Shown here one piece after another: positions 46,401 to 53,922 of a stretch of 64,000 bases of DNA; within the stretch, counting starts at the first letter, position 1; every line of letters begins with the position of its first letter. The notes under the pieces were generated by a model that worked only from the letters and a program-made list of their open reading frames with translations, ran no database searches and had not been told where the DNA came from. The position numbers were made by a program, and so were the translations under genes. Origin of the DNA: UBA3069 sp050633465 (GTDB lineage: Bacteria > Pseudomonadota > Alphaproteobacteria > Rhodobacterales > Rhodobacteraceae); NCBI GenBank assembly GCA_050633465.1, contig JBOEGO010000012.1:62001-126000 (forward strand). Reading direction: 5' to 3'.

Positions 46401-47545
46401 CCAAAAGCGTTATCAACACCCAAGGCGGTCAAAATCCCGTTCACTGCCAAGGTGCCGCCATTCGCCACTGCCGTGCCGCTGGTGTTCAGCGTGGCCAAAT
46501 TGGCCACAGTCAAACTGCCCGTCTGGATCAGGCTGGTCGTAGTCAAAATGCCCGCGTCGACGTTCATCGTGGCCGAATTGTTGATGCCGCCACTGGCATT
46601 CAGCGTGCCCGAAACCGTCGCAACCGCACCACCCTGATTGCGAAACAGGCCCGTAATCGCGCCCTGTGCGTCAAGCGCACCCACATTGATCAAATTACCC
46701 GTGACCGTGCCATCCAGATCCATCTGCGCAGTCGCACCATTGGTCACATCCGCTGTCAGATTATGTGGGGCGGCCACGGTCAATTCACCATTGCCGACGT
46801 TCATCACACCGCCCGTCACGCCCAGATCACCGGTCAGGTCCATCGTGCCCGCCCCCGTGTTCGTCACCAGCCCGGTGACGGTGCCCTGGGCATTCAGATC
46901 ACCACGGTTGGTAATGTCACCCGTATGCACACCAGTCAGATTCAAATCGCCCGCAGCCGCATTGGTGATGGCACCGCTAGAGGTAGCGATCAGGCCAAGC
47001 GTGCCCTCGTTCGTGAAATCTGTATTGGCATCAACTGCAAGGTTTTCCACGGCATTCGAAACGCCGGAATAGGTAAAGCCCTCTTGCGCTCCGCCAGCCA
47101 CGCCGGTGATGATAAACCCGCCGGCCAGTTCTGAACTGACCTCGACCGAAACGCCTTCGCCCAGCGAAATCGGGATCGACCCCGCCGCCACGCCAATCGT
47201 ATTGCGCTTGATCAGCTGGTCGCTGGCCGTGATCGCCATATCCAGCGGCACAGCCGTTCCGGTAACAGTGATTTCCACACCGGCATCATCAAAAATAACG
47301 CTGTCGCCGTTAAGAAAAATATCGGGAACAAGCCCCCCGTCCAGCCAGGCCAAATTCCCCAAATTCGAATTCCAGAAACCGTCACCGCCACCCCATGTCA
47401 GGGTGTCCGCCTGTCCCCGTGTCGGGGCCAGTGACAGGGCCGCAAGAACGCAAACCATCGCCGTTGTCTGATAAAGCCGGTCTGATCGCTTGGGCTGAAT
47501 TACCCGATCCGAACCACGCGAAGAAATTGTATCATTCAAAATCAT
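40421..47545 (-). CDS. Giant autotransporter adhesin
   Basis: A 2374-aa type V secretion protein. It has a long signal peptide (about 46 residues ending in RGQA), a passenger of about 1950 residues made of Gly/Asn/Thr-rich beta-helix repeats (units such as VTNSGTLTVGTGVTGDL), and a C-terminal beta-barrel of about 300 residues starting near CGPGAWMRATGG and ending in LRWQF, the terminal Phe expected for outer-membrane insertion. No protease or lipase motif is visible, so it is probably an adhesin. Two 84-bp repeats inside differ at only two bases. It lies between PAAR and tssK, leftward like both. The start ATG has only AAGAG very close upstream, so the exact start is uncertain. Confidence 0.88.
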   Translation of the reverse strand: MILNDTISSRGSDRVIQPKRSDRLYQTTAMVCVLAALSLAPTRGQADTLTWGGGDGFWNSNLGNLAWLDGGLVPDIFLNGDSVIFDDAGVEITVTGTAVPLDMAITASDQLIKRNTIGVAAGSIPISLGEGVSVEVSSELAGGFIITGVAGGAQEGFTYSGVSNAVENLAVDANTDFTNEGTLGLIATSSGAITNAAAGDLNLTGVHTGDITNRGDLNAQGTVTGLVTNTGAGTMDLTGDLGVTGGVMNVGNGELTVAAPHNLTADVTNGATAQMDLDGTVTGNLINVGALDAQGAITGLFRNQGGAVATVSGTLNASGGINNSATMNVDAGILTTTSLIQTGSLTVANLATLNTSGTAVANGGTLAVNGILTALGVDNAFGSTLNVTGTVNGYVLNSGTANLAGTVNGVLTTGGNGTTDLTGDLIVSGGVVNTGNAELTIGATRTLTADVSNGANSQVDLDGAITGSLTNNGTLFADGSISGQLSNQGSGTTLLTGDLAVTGGVSNTNTGAVTISSGTVLSADVDNGQGASVNLIGEIAGAVTNNGDLDARGTITGLLTNQGSGTTDLTGDLIVTGGVVNTGDGTLTVGSGRNLTADVSNNSTADVAVAGVLTGDLDNGGFGTIDVTGTVTGNVSNSTNGTATLTGVIGGNMVNDGDLDARGTITGSLTNQGRGAVSTTGNLLVSGGIDNSAELTVSTGTLTTSSLNQTGTLTVDNGATLDTGATGVQNNGTLVLNGTLNALGVNNTSGNDLTVTGTVNGYVLNAGDADLEGSVTGSVTNSGTADITGELATAGLSNQNGGVLTVADNAQVTTGSFANSGTATIGNGADVTGQALATNDGTLTVDGTVSSALTNDGTLDLNNTGVVAGDLTNNADLDLAGSVTGALQNNGTADVTGNASVTGTTTNAGDLTIDTGANLTTAGLTNDAGADLTVDGTLTSDLANDGNADINAGGSVSGNVTNSGNLDLAGAITGTLTNDATHDVTVDGNANVAGLVTNNGALDITSGNSLTATSGVTNNGDLTVTGDLAGNVSNAGTLSANGGTITGNVGNTGTMDVLTDSSVVGDLTNDGTVNGDANGADLALGVSGTFTNNGTISNTGTDDFIVTAGDLVLGGTSVISGNVELRGAIDNAGTIVYDTENALTGDMNNSGNVSVEANLGFAGNNLTNSGTVGVTPGGAIINAGSITNSNSFTVANGGSVGAGTITNQAGGNFNSAGRLVGDVTNEAGGVFSSTGSLTGDVDNQATANMTLDGTVTGDVDNAGAMMVQGAITGDLTTQSGSSTNVSGDLSANSLNNAGGMTTGAGTNVTAANGVTNSGNMNAAGGVVADVTNSGTLTVGTGVTGDLTNTGTVTVSAGGVSGSVDNAGTGSITGDVGGDVANTADLDVAGDIAGNVDNTGGAAVMTTTGDVGGAVLNEGALDIAGMIGNGATNSGTLTVGTGVTGDLTNTGTATVSAGGVDGNLTNEDGNADITGDVTGNVSSAFGTTGTVVITGMVGGNAGANDGTTLTVGNGVTGDLNNAGAVTITAGGIGGDVENYGSVDVTGTIGGNVSNVGVGTMTVLGDITGRVETDSNTVMTGQGVITGAVENGGALTWAGALNGGINNGGTLTSGGDLSISNLFNDGLSIVSLGDAVTVSGATTNTDIGSMNVQGTLNGDVTNAGALGVSGTLNGDVANTGTVIAQGSITGDVTSTEGTVSVQGDSTIGGALDAQGGTVSVLAGQTLTTGGGIMIANGVGFDAQGFVVGEVVNDGSATFANELDGSLTNSGVATLADGLTGSLTNTGTTTLGGDVGGDLTLSSGSLDFGADLTVAGTVSVLTDTSIAAGRNITASLFAVDNAALSLNGVLQGGVSTTGSGSLILSAGSNVIGDVTNTGTLMASGDTTITGNVSGSGSINMVDGVSTADTLTIVGGLSGSDMTIMLDLNLAQSTNPADNLSDTVVVQGGATTGHYVVMFNDLTAGTLGEQDNDIVVLDVDNTQGAANNYTYELGSTLPVSNRIVYSLQQSGPAGDLVVVDQINPVYSALTGNVALTQSLIGSIVNRPTSPFVVGLAVIDDKPCGPGAWMRATGGNVTATGSTSNSVSDLPSTVTASYAGAQFGGDLACFDGKFNGWDMAFGAIGGMNQGKGEQPVYAIDPQNPTALSNTLASVTTSEFRQTYGGLYVTAAKGPLVADLQVRREKTDYSINNVGVGNITGLGQEDFGADTTTISGAISRSFKLKAEGWNIVPTAGFQFSKTSTDPITFSDGSVLAIDDSQSKIGFLGLTVAKLKINKSGTSALNYFATGTYYKDFADELTSSFTINDTVTNTPIRTEQLSSENLGAYGEFSLGVNYVKILQKSDGGRAARQFNASIRADARFSNTLDSVGLTGQLRWQF
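43171..43554 (-). repeat. Near-identical 84-bp direct repeats, 300 bp apart
   Basis: Positions 43171-43254 and 43471-43554 are the same apart from two bases (43191/43491 and 43247/43547 by eye). The offset is exactly 300 bp, or 100 residues, so the reading frame is kept. The repeat encodes the GTLTVGTGVTGDLTNTGT unit of the adhesin. This suggests recent duplication or gene conversion within the passenger. Confidence 0.85.
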
Positions 47546-47584
47546 CTCTTAACCCTACCGACGAAAATCTACCGTTAATTGATT

Positions 47585-47603
47585 CCTTACCTTCCCGGTA
47601 AGG
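47585..47603. promoter_or_regulatory. Hairpin in the adhesin leader
   Basis: CCTTACC (47585-47591) and GGTAAGG (47597-47603) form a perfect 7-bp stem with a 5-base loop, about 40 bases before the adhesin start. It has no following T-run. It could affect mRNA stability or bind a regulator; function is unknown. Confidence 0.3.
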
Positions 47604-47716
47604 TCTTAGTCGAGGCCAAAGCCTTCAAGAGAAAAAATAATATCCGCGCATATCAGTCATGAACCGCGGCAGAATGGCTGCGGTTACTCAACCTCTGGCA
47701 CCCGATACATACCAGA

Positions 47717-47974
47717 CTAGGGCAGCGTCTTGGCCTGCGGCGACCCCTGAACGATCACTCCGCCATGCGATGTGGCTGACCCAAGGTAAGCCACCGGCTT
47801 GTTATCGTCTGACGCCATCGACGACCCGACCGTAATCACCGCGCCACAGGCCGTTTTGTCGCCAACACGTGCCACAGGCCGTCCGTCAATCAATGCCGAA
47901 CCTCCTTCGACAATAGCGTTCGGGCCATGCCACGGGCATACGTGCTTATCTCCTAAACGGGCAACTGGAAGCAT
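47717..47974 (-). CDS. T6SS PAAR-domain spike tip protein
   Basis: PAAR proteins cap the VgrG spike and sharpen the puncturing tip. The 85-aa product is a bare PAAR domain: LPVARLGDKHVCPWHGPNAI, DGRPVARVGDKTACGAVI and a final SHGGVIVQGSPQAKTL. There is no effector extension. AAAAGGAAAAGTA precedes the ATG. It follows vgrG by 44 bases and is most likely co-transcribed with it. Confidence 0.94.
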   Translation of the reverse strand: MLPVARLGDKHVCPWHGPNAIVEGGSALIDGRPVARVGDKTACGAVITVGSSMASDDNKPVAYLGSATSHGGVIVQGSPQAKTLP

Positions 47975-48018
47975 TACTTTTCCTTTTCAAAATGGCCCTT
48001 GCGCAGCCGCACAGGGTA

Positions 48019-50079
48019 TCACTCTTTCTGTTTCACACATTCTTCGACAAGTGGCAGAGCGTCATTCGCCGCACCTTGCAGCGTGGGCACCTGCGCACCA
48101 CCACCGCCACCCATCGATACCGCACCCTTCAGGTTGATCTTGGCCGCCTCTAGCGTGATGCCGCCACTATCGATCGTGATTTTGCCACCTGGCCCTTTGA
48201 TCACAAATTTCTGAAATGCCATCAGGGTGTGCGTCTTGGTGTTGTTGGTGATGGATTGGTTTACGTTCAGGGTATATTTTCCCATCACGGTTTCTTCGAC
48301 ATTGCGGCCCACCTGAACCATGTGGTCGGCGTAAATATCCTGTTTATGGATATTGCCAACCATATGCACATGATCCTTGCCGTATCTTTCCTGCTGGTTT
48401 TGACCAACCTGATAGGTGACATCGCGCCCGATATTGTGAAGCGCATCCTGACCAACCGTTTCCGTATGGTCACGCCCGACGGAAATGGATTTATCCCGGC
48501 CCACTGTCTCGCTTTGATCACGGCCAATGGCCTTGCCGCGGTCGTTCAAAATCTCGATCTGCTGATCCTTTTGACCGTGCATATAGATCAGCTCTTCTTC
48601 TTTTTCGTCCTCGAATGTCAGTTCGTTAAAACCCGATCCCTGATGGGTGTCGGTTTTGAAAACGCTTTTGGTTTTATGGGCAGGTAGCGGATAGGGCGGG
48701 TCATTTCGCCCGTTGTAAACACAGCCTGTAACCAGCGGTTTATCAGGATCCCCTTCCAGAAATTCAACCACGACCTCCATCCCGATGCGCGGGATAACCA
48801 TGCCACCCCACCCTTTCGAGGCCCAGTTTTGCGACACGCGGCACCGCATGGAATAATCTCCATCCAGATCCCAATGGAACCGCACCAGAATACGGCCGAA
48901 TTCGTCGCAATCAATTTCGCCGTCACCGACCACAACAGCAGTTTGCGGCCCCTGCACAACCGGAACAGGGGTTTTCCGGTCCGGCGCCAGCGGCGCTGTG
49001 ACTGGCATCAGCACATACTGACCGGAATAGGCATAACCGTCAGATTGGGTTTCGCCCGTTCCATAACCGTCGGAAACATAATTATGTATCGCTGTCAGGC
49101 AGATGTAATCCTCGTCCTTGACGCCGGGCACCTGATCACCCGTCAACCCGACAGTCATGCCGGAACCCAATGTGGTGCAATCACCAACGGCACGCTGCCT
49201 GCGATCCTGACCGCGCTCTTGCAGCGTGCGCAGGTTCACCACCCCTTTTCCGCGCCCCTGATCCAGATAATCACCGGGGTAATCATAACTTTCGATCTTA
49301 CCTTGTTGATAGGCCGCATCGCCCACCCGTTCGACCTCCATCGAGGCCGTGGGCGTTTTAAAGTTGTAATCCGTCAAACGGATACCGCCCGTGGTCAGGT
49401 TCCGCTCTGGCCGCCATTCCCAGAAATGCTCTTCGTCGGAATGATGCGTGCCATCGACACCGAAATAATCACGCGTTGCGCCTGGCACCGGGCGATGTTC
49501 ATCAATGCTGTCCGTCATCACCAGCGTATGCGACCCGGCGACATGGGTGAAATGATAGGAAATCCCGAACCGCTCCATCAACCGGCAGGCAAAATCCAGA
49601 TCGCTTTCGCGATACTGCACGGTATATTCCAGTTCAGGGTATGAGCCGGTTAACCGCATCTCCACCGCCGGATCACCAAGTCCGGCATAGGCTTGCAATA
49701 GCTCCTCCAGAATTTTCACAACATTCATATTGTGGAAAATCCGCTGGTTGCGCCGCTGGCTGGCCAACCAGAACCAAGGGCGCAGCGTCAGATTGTAACG
49801 GTTGCCGTTTTCACCTGCACCACACCATTGGGCATGGGTCACAATCCCGTCGAAAAACCGCGCGCCATGATTTTGGGATTTCAGTTCAACCGTGGCATGC
49901 GTGCCAATCAGCAAATCGAAATCGATATTTTGCTCGGTAGATAAAGCCTCCACCCGATACTCGAACAGATCATTCAACCTGTCAGCCCCTTCGAAGCGGA
50001 GCAGCACCAAATTGTCCTTCCCTAAATCGGTGTGGAGTTGCCCCAGCCGAGACGCCTGTTTAAAAATCGCATTCATCAC
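48019..50079 (-). CDS. vgrG: T6SS spike protein VgrG (TssI)
   Basis: VgrG trimers form the spike on top of the Hcp tube. The 686-aa product has the gp27-like N-terminal domains (VLLRFEGADRLNDLFEYRVE, the ARFFDGIVTHAQW stretch), the gp5-like OB fold around VVVGDGEIDCDEFGRILVRF, WAGKGWG-type core (NWASKGWGGMVIPRIGMEVV) and a beta-helix with repeated VGRD/VGQ units. It ends soon after (CVKQKE), so there is no evolved effector domain. AAGGA precedes the ATG ATG start. PAAR lies just downstream. Confidence 0.96.
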   Translation of the reverse strand: MMNAIFKQASRLGQLHTDLGKDNLVLLRFEGADRLNDLFEYRVEALSTEQNIDFDLLIGTHATVELKSQNHGARFFDGIVTHAQWCGAGENGNRYNLTLRPWFWLASQRRNQRIFHNMNVVKILEELLQAYAGLGDPAVEMRLTGSYPELEYTVQYRESDLDFACRLMERFGISYHFTHVAGSHTLVMTDSIDEHRPVPGATRDYFGVDGTHHSDEEHFWEWRPERNLTTGGIRLTDYNFKTPTASMEVERVGDAAYQQGKIESYDYPGDYLDQGRGKGVVNLRTLQERGQDRRQRAVGDCTTLGSGMTVGLTGDQVPGVKDEDYICLTAIHNYVSDGYGTGETQSDGYAYSGQYVLMPVTAPLAPDRKTPVPVVQGPQTAVVVGDGEIDCDEFGRILVRFHWDLDGDYSMRCRVSQNWASKGWGGMVIPRIGMEVVVEFLEGDPDKPLVTGCVYNGRNDPPYPLPAHKTKSVFKTDTHQGSGFNELTFEDEKEEELIYMHGQKDQQIEILNDRGKAIGRDQSETVGRDKSISVGRDHTETVGQDALHNIGRDVTYQVGQNQQERYGKDHVHMVGNIHKQDIYADHMVQVGRNVEETVMGKYTLNVNQSITNNTKTHTLMAFQKFVIKGPGGKITIDSGGITLEAAKINLKGAVSMGGGGGAQVPTLQGAANDALPLVEECVKQKE

Positions 50080-50291
50080 ACTGTCCTTGGAAAAGAGAAC
50101 TTAGCCAAAGGTAAACCACGAACAGAAAATCGGAAAGAGGGTATCTTGCCCAGCGCCTTTACTTAAACTTGTAACAGTGCCGATTTGGCGCATTCACCCC
50201 GAGGGCGCAAAGAAAATCCCTTTTTCATAGCAAGATACGAAGGCATTAACGCATTCTTGGTCAGCCGCGATCAGAGGATTCTGACCCCCTG

Positions 50292-51407
50292 CTAGTGGAC
50301 AATGAATTCGGCATGCAATGCCCCAGCGGCTTTGATGCTTTTCAAGATGTCGATCATATCGCGTGGCGCAACACCCAGCGCGTTTAAACCTGCAACGACT
50401 TCTGACAGCGATGTGCCTTCGGGAATTTCGGCCAGACCGATGCCGGGTTCTTCGTCGATTTGCGCGTCGGTGCGCGGCACCACCACTGTTTGTCCTTCGG
50501 AAAAAGGATTCGGTTGGACGGCAATGGGTGCTTCCTGAATCCGCAGCGTCAGGTTTCCCTGCGAAACTGCCACCCGCGAAATCCGCACCTCGTCGCCCAT
50601 CACGATAGTTCCAGAGCGTTGATCAACCACAACACGGGCTTTGCGCTCCGGTTGCACGGAGATATTTTCGATCCGACCCAGGGCATGTGCTGGCGAACGC
50701 ATTTTCGTCGCCGTGATGTCCAGTTGAACAGTGCCAGAATCCAGCATCAGCGCAACACGCCGCCCGAAATCGCGGTTTATCGCCTGCTCGATACGACCTG
50801 CCGTCGTGAAATCGGGCACACGTAGCCCCAACCGCAAAGAGCCAAGCGTCGCGAAATCAAAATCTACTTCACGTTCGACATAGGCACCCGCAGGAATGAC
50901 CCCCGCAGTGGGCACGCCCTGAACAACCCCGCCCGCATCGCCCTGTGCAGCGGCGCCGCCGGCAATAATTGTGCCCTGTGCCACGGCATAAATCTGGCCA
51001 TCTGCCGCGTTTAACGGCGTCATGATCAATGTGCCGCCCAACAGGCTTTTGGCATCGCCAATCGCGGAAATTGTAACATCAATCCGTCCACCAGCTCGTG
51101 CAAAGGGCGGCAGCGTTGCGGTTACAAATACGGCCGCTACGTTTTTGGGACGAAACTGTTCCCCCGTCACGTTCACACCCAGCCGTTCCAGAATATTCGA
51201 CATGATCTCTTCGGTGAACGGCGCATTTCGGATGCCATCGCCCGTGCCATTCAAACCAACGACAAGCCCGTAACCGACCAGATCGTTGCCGCGCACCCCG
51301 TCGAATTCGACCAGATCCTTGATTCGAACGGGATTGGCCTGCGCGGCGCAGGTCAATACGGCAACCGCGGCAATCAATCGGAACAGCATTTTCAAGAATG
51401 TGATCAC
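50292..51407 (-). CDS. flgI: Flagellar P-ring protein FlgI
   Basis: FlgI forms the periplasmic P ring around the flagellar rod. The 371-aa product has a signal peptide (FRLIAAVAVLTCAAQA), then the family start RIKDLVEFDGVRGNDLVGYG, LVVGLNGTGDG, and a C-terminal LNALGVAPRDMIDILKSIKA. Its GTG start overlaps the flgL stop (GTGA). Last gene of the leftward motB-flgEKLI group. The partner flgA/flgH genes are not in the window. Confidence 0.96.
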   Translation of the reverse strand: MITFLKMLFRLIAAVAVLTCAAQANPVRIKDLVEFDGVRGNDLVGYGLVVGLNGTGDGIRNAPFTEEIMSNILERLGVNVTGEQFRPKNVAAVFVTATLPPFARAGGRIDVTISAIGDAKSLLGGTLIMTPLNAADGQIYAVAQGTIIAGGAAAQGDAGGVVQGVPTAGVIPAGAYVEREVDFDFATLGSLRLGLRVPDFTTAGRIEQAINRDFGRRVALMLDSGTVQLDITATKMRSPAHALGRIENISVQPERKARVVVDQRSGTIVMGDEVRISRVAVSQGNLTLRIQEAPIAVQPNPFSEGQTVVVPRTDAQIDEEPGIGLAEIPEGTSLSEVVAGLNALGVAPRDMIDILKSIKAAGALHAEFIVH

Positions 51408-52414
51408 GACATATACTCCACCAGAGACAGCCGCGATAACCGGACGGTGATTGTATAGAGGCTTTCCAATTGAAACTGTACGTCCTCTAGCCTTGTGGCG
51501 GTTTCATATGGATCAACGCCCAACAACTCTCCGCGCGCATATTCAAGAGAGGTCTTTTCCGACGCGATTCGCGCAACATTGTCGTCTATCCTCTCTTCGG
51601 CATACCCTAGGTCAGCGCGAATGCCTGTCAGCCCGTCCTGGGTGGTCAAAAGCCCCTCGCCCGCATAGACCTGAAGCTGCTTTTTCGCATCCATACTAAA
51701 GCTCAGCGAAGCCTCGGCGGACAGCGCAGCGATTGCTGTATATTTCAAAGCGTTGCGGATTTTCTCATTGTCCGCTCGCAGATCAAGGTCAACCGACTGT
51801 CCATCCCCCATAGGGAAGGGCGACATGCCCGTGGTAGATCCGTTGTATCCCAGCGTTTCAAACCCGCCACCCGGCGCTTCAAACCAATCTGTCACCGCAG
51901 CAATCACATCCGAAGAGGTCACAGCGCCGGAAATTGCCACGCGTAAATCGGCCATAATATCGTCAGCCGATGCCAATGCGGAACGGTCTGTCGCGACACC
52001 CGAAAACAATGATCTCCCGGCAACATTTGTGTTCAAAGTGGCAACAATTGCCTGCATGTCCGCTTCGGCAGAACGTGCCGCGGAATTGATTGCCGTTTCG
52101 ATATAGCCCGAACTGGTAGATATCAAAGATGCGGCCAGACCTGACGTCGTGTCCTGCACATGCCCAAGGGCCAATTGCATCGCCCCCGTGAAATGCTGCG
52201 CCTCGGTCGCGGCTGTGTCGAACCCTTGCAAAACACGCAAACCCCGTTCGATATCGGCCAGATGCGAATAATCGCCTGACAGGTGGCTTGCCACATCCGA
52301 TGTGCGGCCCGAGGACAGTTCAAGGCTGAGCTTGCCCATTTCCTCTTTCAGCATTGTGTTCTGACGCCGCAAAACAAAGGATTGTGCAAGGTCACCGATT
52401 GATACCTGTGTCAT
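51404..52414 (-). CDS. flgL: Hook-filament junction protein FlgL
   Basis: FlgL joins the hook to the filament together with FlgK. The 336-aa product has a flagellin-like N-terminus (QSFVLRRQNTMLKEEMGKLS, LELSSGRTSDVASHLSGDYS) and C-terminal helix (ATRLEDVQFQLESLYTITVR). It sits three bases after flgK and overlaps flgI. Sequence is divergent, as usual in this bacterial group, but position and ends fit. Confidence 0.88.
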   Translation of the reverse strand: MTQVSIGDLAQSFVLRRQNTMLKEEMGKLSLELSSGRTSDVASHLSGDYSHLADIERGLRVLQGFDTAATEAQHFTGAMQLALGHVQDTTSGLAASLISTSSGYIETAINSAARSAEADMQAIVATLNTNVAGRSLFSGVATDRSALASADDIMADLRVAISGAVTSSDVIAAVTDWFEAPGGGFETLGYNGSTTGMSPFPMGDGQSVDLDLRADNEKIRNALKYTAIAALSAEASLSFSMDAKKQLQVYAGEGLLTTQDGLTGIRADLGYAEERIDDNVARIASEKTSLEYARGELLGVDPYETATRLEDVQFQLESLYTITVRLSRLSLVEYMS

Positions 52415-52417
52415 GGC

Positions 52418-53872
52418 TTATAGCTCCAATAGGGTTTGCATCATTGCATCGACCGCCTGCATCATGCGGGCGTTCGCGGCATAGGCTTGTTCGACCAGCA
52501 TCAAGCGCTGCATTTCCTGATCTGTATCTACGCCGCCCTCCAACTCTTGTGCCTTGAGTTCGGACAGTTGGGTGGAGGCAAAGGTTGTGGCCTGTTCAAC
52601 CAGTTCGCGGGCGCTGCCAATGCGGGATAGAAAATTTGCGCCCAACTCTGCTGCGCTGCGCATGGCGGTGCCAAAACCACCCGATACTGGCGCGCGCGCC
52701 TCACCCATCACATTGACCATGGCTGACAACAGCGCACCGTCTCCTACTTCACCGGGAGTGATAGCGCCGATACCATCGCGGATTTTCCAGACATCGCCGC
52801 CGGTGTCCGGGTTCACCAGCGCGTTTACCGTCATGCGACCGGCCAGCCCAACCTCGTCCGCCGAGGCAAAGGCTGCGCCCAGATCGGTAAACAAACCCGG
52901 CATCCCGGCACCAAGCGATGGGTCAATGCCCGAATCCTGAAACCGTTCGACCACATCGCGGGCGACTGCATCAATTTGGGCTTGGGCGACATTCGCAGTT
53001 TCATCACGAATTTCGAACAATGCCCCGAGCGTTCCACCGCTTAGGGGGCCCATCGCGCTGTCCGTGCGTATCGCATGACCATTGATTGACAAACCAGACA
53101 GATGCCCGCCCTCGACGGTCATGTGCGGCACAATCAGATTGGTTGTTTCAAATTCAACCGTTGCCGCAGGGCCATCAAGAAGAATGGCACCACCAGGTGT
53201 GAAAAGCGCCACCGTGCCACGATCACGCGGCACTTCCCTGACGGGAACAATCTCGCTGATCTGATCGATCAACACCTGCCGATGATCCTGTAGCGAGGAC
53301 GGGTCCTTCCCCTGATTGACGCTGGTCGATATACGAATGTTCAGGTCGCGAACCTGTTGCAGGGCCTGGTTTAGCTGATCCACCTGCGTTGCAATATTGT
53401 GGTCTGCCTCGGTTCGCATGCCCTGAATACTGTCGGAAATACTGTTAAACGTCTCTGACAGGGCATTTGCGCTGCGGAAAACGGCTTCCAACCGCTCGTT
53501 CACGTCGGGACGGCTGGCGGCAGAAACCAGATCGCTTTCAAAATTAGCCATGCGTGCGGACAGGGAAAATGCATCCTCCGGCGTGCCAACCAGCGTTTCA
53601 AGCCGCGAGAGGAAATCCAGCTCTTTCGAGGCGTTGCTGAAATCGGATTGGGCAAACCGGCGATCGGCCACGATGCCCGAGTTCATATGCCGGGTCACCC
53701 CGTCGATGGCAACGCCACCGTAATCGCCGATCAAACGGGACGATACCGCCAGTTCGCGGCGGCCATACCCGTCTGTCATGGCGTTGGAGATGTTCGAGGA
53801 TACAAGTTCGGCCATACGCGAGGTTGCGGTCAGCCCGGACAATGCGTTCGACAATGCGCCTGAGATACTCAT
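52418..53872 (-). CDS. flgK: Hook-associated protein FlgK
   Basis: FlgK is the first hook-filament junction protein. The 484-aa product starts with the rod/hook motif SISGALSNALSGLTATSRMA and ELVSSNISNAMTDGYGRREL and ends with ELEGGVDTDQEMQRLMLVEQ and YAANARMMQAVDAMMQTLLE, typical of FlgK. It lies between flgE and flgL on the same strand. Confidence 0.94.
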   Translation of the reverse strand: MSISGALSNALSGLTATSRMAELVSSNISNAMTDGYGRRELAVSSRLIGDYGGVAIDGVTRHMNSGIVADRRFAQSDFSNASKELDFLSRLETLVGTPEDAFSLSARMANFESDLVSAASRPDVNERLEAVFRSANALSETFNSISDSIQGMRTEADHNIATQVDQLNQALQQVRDLNIRISTSVNQGKDPSSLQDHRQVLIDQISEIVPVREVPRDRGTVALFTPGGAILLDGPAATVEFETTNLIVPHMTVEGGHLSGLSINGHAIRTDSAMGPLSGGTLGALFEIRDETANVAQAQIDAVARDVVERFQDSGIDPSLGAGMPGLFTDLGAAFASADEVGLAGRMTVNALVNPDTGGDVWKIRDGIGAITPGEVGDGALLSAMVNVMGEARAPVSGGFGTAMRSAAELGANFLSRIGSARELVEQATTFASTQLSELKAQELEGGVDTDQEMQRLMLVEQAYAANARMMQAVDAMMQTLLEL

Positions 53873-53922
53873 GGCCTATCCTTTCTGGAAAGGGGGTGGA
53901 GGCGCATTACGCGCCCCCGCTA

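Noticed and set aside
42380..47471. Several long rightward open frames opposite the giant adhesin (e.g. 44145-45263 and 42380-43462).
   Set aside because: They mirror the repetitive Gly/Asn/Thr codons of the adhesin on the other strand, give Pro/Ser/Val low-complexity proteins, and have no ribosome-binding sites.
40421..47545. Regularly spaced repeats that could suggest a CRISPR array or satellite DNA.
   Set aside because: The repeats keep one long leftward reading frame, vary in length and sequence, and encode a beta-helix passenger with a signal peptide and C-terminal barrel.
47662..47685. AACCGC...GCGGTT hairpin downstream of PAAR as a terminator.
   Set aside because: The stem has a bulge and no T-run follows in the direction of transcription, so read-through into the adhesin is as likely.
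50080..50291. Gap between vgrG and flgI searched for a sigma-54 promoter, because GGCAC occurs on the minus strand.
   Set aside because: The downstream TTGC element is absent at the right distance; only the vgrG ribosome site (AAGGA) is clear.
8256..50291. Search for attachment sites, tRNA, integrase or transposase at the T6SS borders.
   Set aside because: None was seen at either border, so a mobile-element call is not supported.
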